Below are positions 54,313-63,213 of a stretch of DNA of 64,000 nt, in pieces. The stretch spans positions 1-64,000 of the forward strand of contig JAUIGN010000019.1 in assembly GCA_030430075.1 (NCBI GenBank), in the 5' to 3' direction. Position 1 is the first letter of the stretch. Every line of letters begins with the position of its first letter. The notes under the pieces are model-generated. The model worked only from the letters and a program-made list of their open reading frames with translations, was not told where the DNA came from and did no database searches. Origin of the DNA: a bacterium. Lineage in GTDB: Bacteria > Planctomycetota > Planctomycetia > Pirellulales > Pirellulaceae. The position numbers and the translations under genes are program-made.

Positions 54313-55602
54313 ATGGGTTCGAAAAGCCACGAGCTGTTTACCAGAGCACAACAACTGATGCCGGGCGGCGTGAACAGCCCAGCCCGAGCCTTCGGTGCAG
54401 TCGGTGGAGAGCCGATTGTCATGGAACGGGCCGAGGGTTCTCGACTGATCGACGTCGATGGGGCCGAATACATCGATTATATCGGTTCGTGGGGGCCAAT
54501 GATTCTGGGGCACGGCCATCCGCACGTTGTCGAAGCCCTCGAGGCGGCGATCACGAAAGGGACCAGCTTCGGAGCCCCAACCGAAGCCGAAAACCAATTG
54601 GCGGAACTGATCATCGACGCCGTTCCGTCGGTCGAAAAAGTACGCCTCGTAAATTCCGGGACGGAAGCGACCATGAGCGCCATTCGGCTCGCCCGTGGAC
54701 ACACCGGACGCGACGTGATCGTCAAATTCGCCGGCAACTACCACGGCCATGTCGACAGCCTCCTGGTTGCCGCCGGGAGCGCCGCCGCGACGCTCGGAGT
54801 CCCCGACTCGCCCGGCGTGACCGCCGGCACCACCCGCGACACGATGGTCTTGACGTACAACGACGTCGACGGTCTGGCACGAGCCTTCGCAGACCATGGT
54901 GATGCGATCGCCGGTGTCATCCTGGAACCTGTGGTCGGAAACATGGGCACCGTGCCGGGTTCGCCCGAGTTCCTGCGGGCTGCCCGCGAGCTGTGCAGCC
55001 AACACGGGGCCGTGCTGATTTTCGACGAGGTCATGACCGGGTTTCGCGTCGCACATGGCGGCGCCCAAGCGCTTTTTGGGATCATGCCGGACCTCACCAC
55101 GCTCGGAAAGATCGTCGGCGGCGGGTTGCCCATCGGAGCCTACGGAGGCAAGCAGGAGATCATGGACAACGTGCTGCCGGCGGGCAAGGTTTTCCAGGCG
55201 GGGACGCTCAGCGGCAACCCGATCGCCACGGCCGCCGGCATTGCCACCCTGACCATGCTCCGTGACGACCCGCCCTATGAACGGTTGGAACGAACAAGTG
55301 CCCGGCTGGCGGTCGGACTGGACGAAGCCGCCAGAACGGCCAGAATTCCACATACGGTTCGTCGTGTCGGCAGCATGCTGACCCTCTTTTTTCACCCCGA
55401 TCCGGTCGAGAACTGGGGCACTGCCAGCCAGTGCGACACCGGCTTGTTCGCGAAGTATTTCTGGAGCATGCTGGAACGAGGCGTCTATCTTCCCTGCAGC
55501 CAATACGAAGCAATGTTCGTGTCGGCCGCTCACACGGACGACCAGATCAGTGACACCATCGACGCCGCTCGAGTCACGTTCACCAAGTACGGTCCAAAGT
55601 GA
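54313..55602 (+). CDS. hemL: Glutamate-1-semialdehyde 2,1-aminomutase
   Basis: 429 aa PLP enzyme that makes 5-aminolevulinate from glutamate-1-semialdehyde for heme synthesis (C5 pathway). It has LMPGGVNSPARAF, VNSGTEATMSAIRLARG, FAGNYHGHVD, FDEVMTGFRVAHGG, and the PLP Lys in DLTTLGKIVGGGLPIGAYGG near residue 264. AGTLSGNP is typical of HemL. ATG 54313 follows GAGGAG. Monocistronic here; no other heme genes are adjacent. Confidence 0.95.
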   Translation: MGSKSHELFTRAQQLMPGGVNSPARAFGAVGGEPIVMERAEGSRLIDVDGAEYIDYIGSWGPMILGHGHPHVVEALEAAITKGTSFGAPTEAENQLAELIIDAVPSVEKVRLVNSGTEATMSAIRLARGHTGRDVIVKFAGNYHGHVDSLLVAAGSAAATLGVPDSPGVTAGTTRDTMVLTYNDVDGLARAFADHGDAIAGVILEPVVGNMGTVPGSPEFLRAARELCSQHGAVLIFDEVMTGFRVAHGGAQALFGIMPDLTTLGKIVGGGLPIGAYGGKQEIMDNVLPAGKVFQAGTLSGNPIATAAGIATLTMLRDDPPYERLERTSARLAVGLDEAARTARIPHTVRRVGSMLTLFFHPDPVENWGTASQCDTGLFAKYFWSMLERGVYLPCSQYEAMFVSAAHTDDQISDTIDAARVTFTKYGPK

Positions 55603-55658
55603 TGCCGCCGTTGGGTGCCCAGCAGAGGACTATCCTTCCGGATTCCGCACTTGCGTAG

Positions 55659-55675
55659 GTCGTGCTGCGCGTGAC
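55659..55675. repeat. Dispersed palindrome GTCGTGC-TGC-GCGTGAC (G-T variant)
   Basis: The arms pair fully only if two G-T wobbles are allowed, so the element is better kept as an RNA hairpin than as a DNA palindrome. The left shoulder is GATTCCGCACTTGCGTAG. Confidence 0.72.
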
Positions 55676-55799
55676 ATTCGGTACTTACCAGGTCCGCTGG
55701 CCGCCATACCCTCCCATGCCGATTCGGCGACGGCATCACGTGTGGGTTGTGGGCCAATGCGTTACCAGCGTACGAAATCGAATCAGCCCGGTATTGCGG

Positions 55800-56525
55800 C
55801 TAGGTTTCCCCACGGGCCGGCGCGTCCCGCTGGGCCCGTTTCTCTTCGGCGGCACTGAGCCGGTGGTATTGCGGCCGCAGTCCCCACAGGTCGTCGCGGC
55901 GTCCCGCACGATAGCCTGCGACCGCCAACCGTCCTACCGTGGTCGCCTGCGGCGCAAACCGAGACGGATCGACAACACGCACATCGGCCGGCAGCCGGGA
56001 GGCGAGTTTGGTCAAGGGTGGCCCGGCGACGAGTTGCCCGGCTTCAAGTTGCTGCAGCCAGTCATCAATCGAGTACACTTGGGTCGGCAGGGAAACGCGC
56101 CACCCATCGCCGGCAGGTACGAACTTGGCACAGAACAGTTGGCGGCGCTGGGCATCCATCACTGTCCACATGGCGGCCGGCGGTTCGGGAGACCGGCAGG
56201 CTGCCGGATCCTCGCCGGCCTGGCGGGCAATCACCTCCAAGGTATCGATGCCCAGTACGTCGCCACCGATCGCGTAGGCGAACGTCTTGGCAACCATGAT
56301 CCCGACACGCAAACCGGTGAACGACCCGGGCCCTTGGGAAACGGCCACCAAACGAATGTCTGCCGGCTCCCATGCCAATTCGGCCAGCGCGTCCCGAATG
56401 GCGGGGATCAACGAGCGCGTCGTGCGACGATCGCCGGGCAGTTCGCTGCTGCCCATCAGCCGGTCGCCATCGAACAGCGCAATCGAACCAGGCTGCACAG
56501 CAGTCTCCAGAGCCAATACCCTCAC
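55800..56525 (-). CDS. tsaB: tRNA t6A37 biosynthesis protein TsaB
   Basis: A 241-aa member of the ASKHA fold that works with TsaD and TsaE in making threonylcarbamoyladenosine in tRNA. It begins VLALETAVQPGSIALFDG and has the signature SQGPGSFTGLRVGIMVAKTFA. It lacks the metal-binding His residues of TsaD, as TsaB does. The start is probably GTG 56525 (VRVLALE); the longer frame adds 28 residues before the first strand. The last bases run close to the hemL downstream region. Confidence 0.9.
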   Translation of the reverse strand: MRVLALETAVQPGSIALFDGDRLMGSSELPGDRRTTRSLIPAIRDALAELAWEPADIRLVAVSQGPGSFTGLRVGIMVAKTFAYAIGGDVLGIDTLEVIARQAGEDPAACRSPEPPAAMWTVMDAQRRQLFCAKFVPAGDGWRVSLPTQVYSIDDWLQQLEAGQLVAGPPLTKLASRLPADVRVVDPSRFAPQATTVGRLAVAGYRAGRRDDLWGLRPQYHRLSAAEEKRAQRDAPARGET

Positions 56526-56626
56526 GATGTCGAATTCCTGCAAACACGGGGTTCGTGGTCGTTGTCTGCAGGCAGAATCGCAGGGCGGCCGATCTAACTC
56601 AAGGGCCAACCGCGATTTGGTTGTGA

Positions 56627-56655
56627 TTGCACGGTCCGAAACACTGTAGTAGAGT
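56627..56655 (+). promoter_or_regulatory. Weak candidate promoter for the first phosphoesterase
   Basis: TTGCAC, 17 bp, TAGAGT (56650-56655), 80 bp before the GTG start. The minus-35 match is only three of six. Confidence 0.3.
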
Positions 56656-56735
56656 TGGAGTTATCTCGGATTGAATGACGCAAACTGTTGTCAGCATGCG
56701 GATTCAGCGAAGCGGTCAGAAGCAAGGGACTCGGT

Positions 56736-57485
56736 GTGAAGCGAGCGTTAATCAGCGATATCCACGCGAATCTGGAAGCGTTATCAGCGGTGCTCGCCGA
56801 TATACGCAACCAAGAGATCCGGGAAATCTACTGCCTCGGCGATATCGTCGGATACGGTCCCAATCCGTGTGAATGCCTCGACCAGGTGATCCGGCATTCC
56901 CAAGTCACCATCCTGGGCAACCATGACCAGGCCGCACTGTTCGATCCGGACGGCTTTAACCCGGTCGCCCTGCAAGCAGTTTACTGGACGCGTGAACAGT
57001 TGGAGGGTCGCGGGGATTCGAGTCGGATTCACAAACGGTGGGATTACCTGGGCGAATTGCCGCGGACACACAACGACGGGAATTCCCTCTACGTGCATGG
57101 CTCGGCGCGCGAACCGACCAACGAATATGTTTTCCCAGAAGACGTCTACAACCAAAGAAAAATGGACGCCCTCTTCAGCCGCATCGACCGCTACTGCTTT
57201 CAAGGGCACACGCACATTCCGGGAGTCTTTACCACCGATCGCGAGTTTCACTCGCCGGAGGAAATCAGTTATCAGTATCGCTTGGGTACCGACTGCATCA
57301 TGGTCAACGTCGGATCAGTCGGTCAGCCGAGAGACAACGACCCCCGCGCCTGCTACGTGATCCAGGAAGATGACGTGCTGACGTTCCGCCGCGTCGAGTA
57401 TGACGTCAACGTGACGGCGGACAAGATCTATGCGATCAACGATCTCGACAACATGCTCGGCGATCGCCTTAAGAGCGGCCGGTAG
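56736..57485 (+). CDS. Metallophosphoesterase, first of two tandem paralogues
   Basis: A 249-aa calcineurin-like phosphoesterase of the YfcE/ApaH-like type. Metal-binding motifs: SDIHANLEAL (DxH), LGDIVGYGPNP (GD), LGNHDQ (GNHD), VHGSARE, and FQGHTHIPG (GHxH). The C-terminal section has MVNVGSVGQPRD. It probably hydrolyses a phosphodiester or phosphoprotein; the substrate is unknown. Start: GTG 56736 (VKRALISDIH) matches the paralogue exactly. The neighbour at 57874 has the same length and over half identical residues by eye, so this is a local duplication. Confidence 0.88.
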   Translation: MKRALISDIHANLEALSAVLADIRNQEIREIYCLGDIVGYGPNPCECLDQVIRHSQVTILGNHDQAALFDPDGFNPVALQAVYWTREQLEGRGDSSRIHKRWDYLGELPRTHNDGNSLYVHGSAREPTNEYVFPEDVYNQRKMDALFSRIDRYCFQGHTHIPGVFTTDREFHSPEEISYQYRLGTDCIMVNVGSVGQPRDNDPRACYVIQEDDVLTFRRVEYDVNVTADKIYAINDLDNMLGDRLKSGR

Positions 57486-57873
57486 GATCGAACCGGCATT
57501 CACTTCCCCGGCACGGCCGGCGAAACCAGGGGCCACCGTCCGGCGACGGTCGCGGCAGGCGAATCGAAGCCGCCGTTGATTCCCCCTGACGTCTTGCGGT
57601 CCGGCCTGTGGCCGGGATCGTGTCATCAACGGCTTCCCGCCTGTCCGTACCGCTGAAATGACGGACGTTCTTCCTGGCTCATTCTGCGGTCGACGGCATC
57701 GCTGTCCGGCGAAGGTGCGTTGAGGATGCCAAGGAACGGGGTACCGGTTCGTTCCGGATCACTTCCCGGGACGGACAACGTGATCGGCATCTTGACGTTA
57801 GACTAAGCTGCCCCTAGACTTGCGACTCGACTGGCGAGCTTCAACACGTCACCAGGGTAGCTAAGGGTCCGGT
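57486..57873. other. Intergenic region with a nested inverted repeat
   Basis: 388 bp between the two phosphoesterase paralogues. GAAGCCGCCGTTGAT (57566-57580) and ATCAACGGCTTC (57625-57636) pair over 12 bp with a 3-nt bulge. Inside them CCGGCC-TGT-GGCCGG (57601-57615) forms a perfect 6-bp hairpin. This could be a structured leader or small RNA, or a transcription terminator without T-run. No gene is seen. Confidence 0.5.
57792..57820 (+). promoter_or_regulatory. Candidate sigma70-type promoter for the second phosphoesterase
   Basis: TTGACG (57792-57797), 17-bp spacer, TAGACT (57815-57820), 54 bp before the GTG start. It suggests independent transcription of the second paralogue. Confidence 0.5.
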
Positions 57874-58623
57874 GTGAAACGAGCGATCATCAGCGATATT
57901 CACGGCAACCTGGAAGCCCTCACCGCAGTCCTCGCCGATATCGAACGGCAGGGCGTTTCGTCGATTTACTGCCTGGGGGACATTGTTGGCTACGGTCCGA
58001 ATCCGAAGGACTGCGTGGATCTTGCCAGGCAGTTCACGGTGTCGGTGCTGGGGAACCACGACCAGGGCGCCCTGTTCGACCCGGAAGGTTTTAGCAGCGG
58101 TGCGGAACGGGCCATCTTCTGGACCCGAAGCCAATTGGAGATGATCGACAACGATGCCGATGCCGCTCGTCAACGTTGGGATTTTCTCTGCGAGCTGCCT
58201 CGGCAGGTGCGAGAAGACGACTTGCTCTTCGTCCACGGCTCAGCCCGCAATCCGTTGAATGAGTACGTCTTTCCGGAAGACATCTACAACCCCCGCAAAC
58301 TGAATCGAATCTTCAGCCTGATACCTCAAAGCTGCTTCCAGGGGCACACGCACGTTCCCGGCGTGTTCACGGAAGATTGCCGCTTTTCGTCGCCGGCCGA
58401 TTTAGGCAACCAGTACACGCTGGGGAGCACCAAGGTGATGGTCAACGTCGGCAGCGTCGGTCAGCCGCGTGACGGTATTCCGGACGCCAGTTATGTGATC
58501 CTGGAGAACAATCGGCTCGAGTTTCGCCGCGTCCCCTATCCGCTCGAAGAAACCGTTCAGAAAATCTTCGGCATTCCGGAACTGGATAATTTTCTGGGCG
58601 AACGTCTCCGGGACGGTCGGTAG
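57874..58623 (+). CDS. Metallophosphoesterase, second of two tandem paralogues
   Basis: 249 aa. Same motifs as the first copy: SDIHGNLEAL, LGDIVGYGPNP, LGNHDQ, VHGSARNP, FQGHTHVPG and MVNVGSVGQPRD. All metal ligands are intact in both, so neither has decayed. Divergence is greatest around residues 75-125 and in the last 35, which may mark different substrates or partners. GTG 57874 begins VKRAIISDIH, giving perfect N-terminal agreement with the paralogue. Confidence 0.88.
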   Translation: MKRAIISDIHGNLEALTAVLADIERQGVSSIYCLGDIVGYGPNPKDCVDLARQFTVSVLGNHDQGALFDPEGFSSGAERAIFWTRSQLEMIDNDADAARQRWDFLCELPRQVREDDLLFVHGSARNPLNEYVFPEDIYNPRKLNRIFSLIPQSCFQGHTHVPGVFTEDCRFSSPADLGNQYTLGSTKVMVNVGSVGQPRDGIPDASYVILENNRLEFRRVPYPLEETVQKIFGIPELDNFLGERLRDGR

Positions 58624-58837
58624 TCGCGCGCGACGGCTTGTCGACCGCTTGCCTCGATGCCGGTGTTGATCGATCGATTTCGCCCGGCACGCCTCCCATT
58701 GCAAGAATTTGCTGCTGGGGGAGAATACTAACCTCAGAGACCTCTTGGCTGCCGACTCCGATCGGCCGTTAAAACCTTCTTAACGACCCTCCCCCATTGG
58801 GACTGCTCTCCGGCAGCAAACGCGAAGGCTTCCTTCC

Positions 58838-61483
58838 GTGGAAAAACGCTTCGTACTTTTTATCGTCCTTTCGTTGGCCACCCTGACCGGCTATGCGCTC
58901 GTCAAGAACGCGTTGTCGCCCGATCCGCCGGCGATCGTCGACCAGGGGGAAGCCGACCCGGCCGGGAAAGCTGGCGAGGTGCCGGTCGCGGATGGAGTGG
59001 AAGATGAGGTGGCAGATGAAGGTAGCTCGGATGGCCCGGCGGATCAGGCCGCCGCGACGCCACCAGGAGAGGACGCCAAGCCGGCGGCGGGGACTGATAC
59101 CGCCGCGGAAGCCGGCGCAGGCGAGCCACCGGGTGAGCCGGACAAGGGGGGCTCGACCGACGCGGCAGACGAAGCCGCCGCTCCGGCCGATCCCGCAGCG
59201 CCCTCGACTTGGCCGGACCGCTGGTTGTCGCTCGGCAGTTACCGCCCGGGGCAAACCGCCGGCGTCGGGGACGGCGGGGCTGCGGCAGGCGGGCCGCCAA
59301 TTCTAGTGACCTGGAACTCCCGCGGAGGGAGCGTCGAGCGACTCGAACTGACGGCCCGGGACGCCGACGGAAAACTGCGCTACCGCGAACTCCTTGATCG
59401 CAGCGGTTATCTGGGGCACCTGGCCGCCACGCGCGTGGCACCGCAGGCCGGTCAGCCGGGCGGGTGTCGGGTCAACGTCGTGGGTGCTGGGACCCCGGCG
59501 GCGCTGGCGACAAGCGTCGGAGCGGGTGGCCCTGGTCTCCGGGTCGGCGACGTGATCATTGAAATCGACGGAGTGGCCGTTGCCTCGCCGCGCGAACTGA
59601 AGGCCTACATGGCGTCGACCAGGCCCAAGCAGGAAATCCAGATCCGCGTACGGCGCGAATCCAGTTCCGGCAGCGGTTCGACGGACGTGACCTTGAAGGC
59701 CGCGCTGGACGTGCACCCCCTGCAGTTGATTCAGCCCGAGCGTCCGTTTCGAGCGGACGAAAGCACGCCCCTTCATCCGTCGTCGTTCTTGATGTCGATT
59801 CTGCAGGTCGACGATCAGCAAGCAGCGAAAGAGGCGGTCGAACTGAAGCTGGACCGGTCATTGCGCAACGACAATTGGGAAGTCGTCCCGACGACGGACG
59901 GGCTGGGAGTTGAATTCCGGCTTGCGGTGACATCCAAGGCGGCAGACGGCGAGCCGGTCAAACTTGAAGTCCTCAAACGATTCCGTTTGGGATCTCCGCC
60001 GCTCGACGCCGCGGACGGAACGTCGTACCACCTGGACTATGAGATCGAGATCAGGAATCTTTCGGCCCAGCCGCACCGGATTGCGTATCGCCTGGACGGC
60101 CCGAACGGGCTGCCTTTGGAAGGCTTCTGGTATTCCAACAAGCTCCACCCGGCAATGTTCTATGTTGCCGGAGCGCGGGACATTGTCTGGAAGAAGCAGA
60201 CGCGCAACGGGGCGGACGTTGTCCAAACCTACAAGCACCAACTGCTCAGTTGCTCCGAGCTGCATAAGATCGCGACGAAAGCCGAGAAGAAGGACAAGTC
60301 GCCGGAAGAGATCCTCTTCGACACAAACGAGGATGATGGCGGCATGCCGATGCCGTTGTACCTGGCGGTCGACACGCAGTACTTTGTCACGGCCCTGCTG
60401 CCGACCGGCGCCGACCAGGCGGTCTACGAACGGGCGGTGGCCTATGTCGTGGGCGACGTCGACGACATTCCCAAAGGGGGCAAAAAGGCGACCAATGTCT
60501 CCTTTCACCTGGACAGCGAGCCGATCCTGTTGCCCGCCTATGATCCTGACCAGGAGGGTTCGGCAATCAAGCAGAGCTTCCAGATTTACGCCGGGCCGAA
60601 GGTTCCCGAGTTGCTGGCCGCCTACAACCTGCAGGACTGTATCTATTACGGCTGGTTCGGTGCGGTCTCGAAGTTGCTGGCGGTGGTCCTGCATTTCTTT
60701 TACTCGGTGGTTCAGAACTACGGCCTGGCGATCATCATGCTGACGGTGCTGGTGCGTGGAGGCATGCATCCGCTCAGCCGGAAAGCGGCCAAAAACGCGG
60801 CGATGATGCAGGCGCTGGCACCGCAGATGAAGAAGATTACCGAGAAGTACAAGGACGACATGGAGAAGCGGGCCAAGGCCCAGCAAGAACTCTTCAAGAA
60901 ACACAACTACAATCCCTTCGGCGGCTGCTGGATGATGTTTTTGCAGTTGCCGATCTTCATCGGCCTGTACCGCACGCTGTCGGTCGACATTGACCTGCGG
61001 CAGGCATCGCTCCTGCCCGGCATTCAATGGTGCTCGAATCTGGCCGGCCCCGACATGCTGTTCAAGTGGCCAGACATTTTCTCCTGGAGCCTCTTCACAG
61101 AGCTGGGGATGCTGGGGCCCTACTTCAATATCCTGCCGATGTTCACCGTGGCACTGTTCCTGGTCCAGCAGAAACTGTTCACACCGCCGCCGACGGATGA
61201 ACAGAGCCGGATGCAGATGACGATGATGAAGTACATGACCGTCTTCATCGGCGTCATGTTCTTCAAGGTTGCCGCCGGACTCTGCATTTACTTCATCGCT
61301 TCCAGCCTGTGGGGCATTGCGGAACGCAAACTGCTGCCCAAACCGAAGCTGGCGGGCGGGGACGCGGGGCCGGACGCGGAGCCATTGGTCGCCAAACCCA
61401 AACCGAAGCGGCCGAAGCCGCGGCTGCCGGACAACGCCAAATCGTCTCGCCAGCAGCCTCGCTCGAAGAAGAAGCGTCGCTAG
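58838..61483 (+). CDS. yidC: Membrane insertase YidC with an inserted PDZ domain
   Basis: 881 aa. An N-terminal membrane anchor (FVLFIVLSLATLTGYALV) and an acidic/Pro-rich linker (25-125) precede a periplasmic P1-type domain (VTWNSRGGSVERLELT...). Inside P1, residues about 210-287 form a PDZ-like domain (GLRVGDVIIEIDGVAVASPRELKAYM in pieces). P1 then resumes (EVVPTTDGLGVEFRL, GFWYSNKLHPAMFYVAG). The insertase core is at about 600-830: YSVVQNYGLAIIMLTVLVRG, HPLSRKAAKNAAMMQALAPQ, FGGCWMMFLQLPIFIGLYR, and MTVFIGVMFFKVAAGLCIYF. It inserts and folds inner-membrane proteins. The start is GTG 58838. Followed by mnmE, the common yidC-mnmE order. Confidence 0.92.
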   Translation: MEKRFVLFIVLSLATLTGYALVKNALSPDPPAIVDQGEADPAGKAGEVPVADGVEDEVADEGSSDGPADQAAATPPGEDAKPAAGTDTAAEAGAGEPPGEPDKGGSTDAADEAAAPADPAAPSTWPDRWLSLGSYRPGQTAGVGDGGAAAGGPPILVTWNSRGGSVERLELTARDADGKLRYRELLDRSGYLGHLAATRVAPQAGQPGGCRVNVVGAGTPAALATSVGAGGPGLRVGDVIIEIDGVAVASPRELKAYMASTRPKQEIQIRVRRESSSGSGSTDVTLKAALDVHPLQLIQPERPFRADESTPLHPSSFLMSILQVDDQQAAKEAVELKLDRSLRNDNWEVVPTTDGLGVEFRLAVTSKAADGEPVKLEVLKRFRLGSPPLDAADGTSYHLDYEIEIRNLSAQPHRIAYRLDGPNGLPLEGFWYSNKLHPAMFYVAGARDIVWKKQTRNGADVVQTYKHQLLSCSELHKIATKAEKKDKSPEEILFDTNEDDGGMPMPLYLAVDTQYFVTALLPTGADQAVYERAVAYVVGDVDDIPKGGKKATNVSFHLDSEPILLPAYDPDQEGSAIKQSFQIYAGPKVPELLAAYNLQDCIYYGWFGAVSKLLAVVLHFFYSVVQNYGLAIIMLTVLVRGGMHPLSRKAAKNAAMMQALAPQMKKITEKYKDDMEKRAKAQQELFKKHNYNPFGGCWMMFLQLPIFIGLYRTLSVDIDLRQASLLPGIQWCSNLAGPDMLFKWPDIFSWSLFTELGMLGPYFNILPMFTVALFLVQQKLFTPPPTDEQSRMQMTMMKYMTVFIGVMFFKVAAGLCIYFIASSLWGIAERKLLPKPKLAGGDAGPDAEPLVAKPKPKRPKPRLPDNAKSSRQQPRSKKKRR

Positions 61484-61579
61484 GGAAAAGGGTGAGCGGC
61501 AGTCCCACGTTAGATCGACTGCAGAGACGTGCGCGAAGATGTTGGGGGCAGGGTCCTGCTCGGTGCCAGACCGCATGGC

Positions 61580-61596
61580 GTCATGCACGGGATGAC
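61580..61596. repeat. Dispersed palindrome GTCATGC-ACG-GGATGAC (one mismatch)
   Basis: It is followed by CTACGGCATCG, the shared shoulder. It lies between yidC and mnmE; read in frame it would only extend mnmE's N-terminus with unrelated residues. Confidence 0.7.
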
Positions 61597-61669
61597 CTAC
61601 GGCATCGCGGAGGAACGACCACCTGAATTCAACTCGAAACACGCCCCAGCCCACTCCACGGCGATCCCA

Positions 61670-63025
61670 ATGTACGACGTCGACGACACGATCGCGGGAG
61701 TTGCTTCGGCGCCCGGTGGTGCGATTCGCGGGGTCATCAGGCTGAGCGGCCCCGGAGTCATCGACACGCTGGCGGCATGTTTTGAACCGGCTGCCGAACC
61801 GCTCGATCAGGTAGCCCGCCCCCGAGTCGTACCAGGCCGTCTGCAGCTCGCATCGCCCTTGCCCACCTTGCCGGGTGATCTGTTTTTCTGGCCTGACCTG
61901 CGGAGCTACACGCGGCAGCCGTCCGCAGAATTTCATACCGTCGGTTCGCCGCCACTTTTGGAGGCGGCCCTGGCAACCTTCTGCCGCTGGGGTGCTCGCC
62001 TGGCCCAGCCGGGTGAATTCACGATGCGGGCTTTTCTGGCCGGGCGACTCGACCTCGCCCAGGCGGAAGCCGTCCTGGGAGTGATCGACGCGGAGAGCAA
62101 TCAGCAGTTGCAGGTTGCCCTGAGCCAGTTGGCGGGTGGGCTTTCTCGGCCCTTGAGCCGGTTGCGGACGACCTTGCTGGAGTTGCTTGCCCATCTCGAG
62201 GCCGGCCTGGACTTTGTCGAAGAAGACATCGAATTTATTGCAGCAGAGGAACTTGTCGCGGAGCTCCGGTCCGCTCGAGCCAGCGTACAGGATCTGGCCG
62301 ATCAGCTCATCGACCGGGGCCAGCATGAAGGCGATACCCGCGTCGCCCTGATCGGCTGGCCCAATGTCGGCAAGAGCAGCCTGTTCAATGCCCTGCTGGA
62401 TTCGCCTTCAGCGATTGTCTCCGAGGTCGCCGGCACGACGCGAGATTATCTGTCTGCCAGATTCAGGCTCGACGAACTAGAATTCGTATTGGTCGACACG
62501 GCGGGCGTGGAAGCGGCGCAGCAAGGGATCACGGCGTGCGCACAGCAGATGTCGGCCAGCCAGGCGGACCAGGCGAACCTGCATCTCTTCTGCCTCGACG
62601 CCACGCGGCCGATGAACGACTGGGAGCGTGCGCGGGTCGCCGCGTTGAACGACGATCACACCATCGTCGTCCTGACGAAGTGCGATCAGCCACGGAGAAC
62701 CGATTTGCCGTCGCCCGCCGTAGAAACGAGCAGCCACGGGCAACTCGGCCTGGACGCGTTGAAGCAGGCGATCCGCCGGCACCACACCCGGCGGCCGCAA
62801 GGCGGAACGGCCGTCCCCACCACGGCCGCTCGTTGCCGGGCCAGCCTCCAGGCCGCCGCCACCGCGCTCGCCACCGCACTTGAGGTGGCAGATGCAGGTG
62901 CCGGCGAGGAACTGGTTGCCGCGGAGATTCGCCAGGCACTCGACGAACTTGGCACCGTGGTCGGCACCGTCTACACCGACGACATTCTCGACCGCATCTT
63001 CAGCCGCTTCTGTATCGGTAAGTAA
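61670..63025 (+). CDS. mnmE: tRNA modification GTPase MnmE
   Basis: 451 aa. With MnmG it adds carboxymethylaminomethyl groups to U34 of certain tRNAs. The N-terminal folate-binding domain starts DDTIAGVASAPGGAIRGVIRLSG, and PGEFTMRAFLAGRLDLAQAEAV follows. The G domain has GWPNVGKSSLFN near 227, the K-loop GTTRDYL, DTAG and TKCD. It ends FCIGK, the diagnostic MnmE C-terminus with its catalytic Cys. The segment after DTAG is shorter than usual (VEAAQQGI). ATG 61670 is chosen; 47 extra codons upstream run through the dispersed palindrome. Confidence 0.95.
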   Translation: MYDVDDTIAGVASAPGGAIRGVIRLSGPGVIDTLAACFEPAAEPLDQVARPRVVPGRLQLASPLPTLPGDLFFWPDLRSYTRQPSAEFHTVGSPPLLEAALATFCRWGARLAQPGEFTMRAFLAGRLDLAQAEAVLGVIDAESNQQLQVALSQLAGGLSRPLSRLRTTLLELLAHLEAGLDFVEEDIEFIAAEELVAELRSARASVQDLADQLIDRGQHEGDTRVALIGWPNVGKSSLFNALLDSPSAIVSEVAGTTRDYLSARFRLDELEFVLVDTAGVEAAQQGITACAQQMSASQADQANLHLFCLDATRPMNDWERARVAALNDDHTIVVLTKCDQPRRTDLPSPAVETSSHGQLGLDALKQAIRRHHTRRPQGGTAVPTTAARCRASLQAAATALATALEVADAGAGEELVAAEIRQALDELGTVVGTVYTDDILDRIFSRFCIGK

Positions 63026-63100
63026 GGGGCCTTGAGGCCGGGTCGAGACGGGCGCCGCGTGTGCTTTCCGGCAGCCCCCAGCCACCCGCTCGCGCCCAAG

Positions 63101-63129
63101 TTGCTATTTTTCCTAGCGTGCCCTATTTT
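63101..63129 (+). promoter_or_regulatory. Candidate sigma70-type promoter for the M28 peptidase
   Basis: TTGCTA (63101-63106), 17-bp spacer, TATTTT (63124-63129), 85 bp before the start codon. Confidence 0.45.
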
Positions 63130-63213
63130 GAGTCGGTTCAGCAGGACGTTGTGGGGCGGATCGTCACCTTGCAACACCTGTGTAACTCGGCATCCAACTC
63201 GTCGGAGATCAAC

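Noticed and set aside
59858..62326. Very long minus-strand frame opposite yidC and mnmE
   Set aside because: Antisense to two confidently identified genes; its His/Arg/Gln-rich composition is typical of the complement of GC-rich coding sequence. The same applies to the long frame at 47739-50210 opposite valS.
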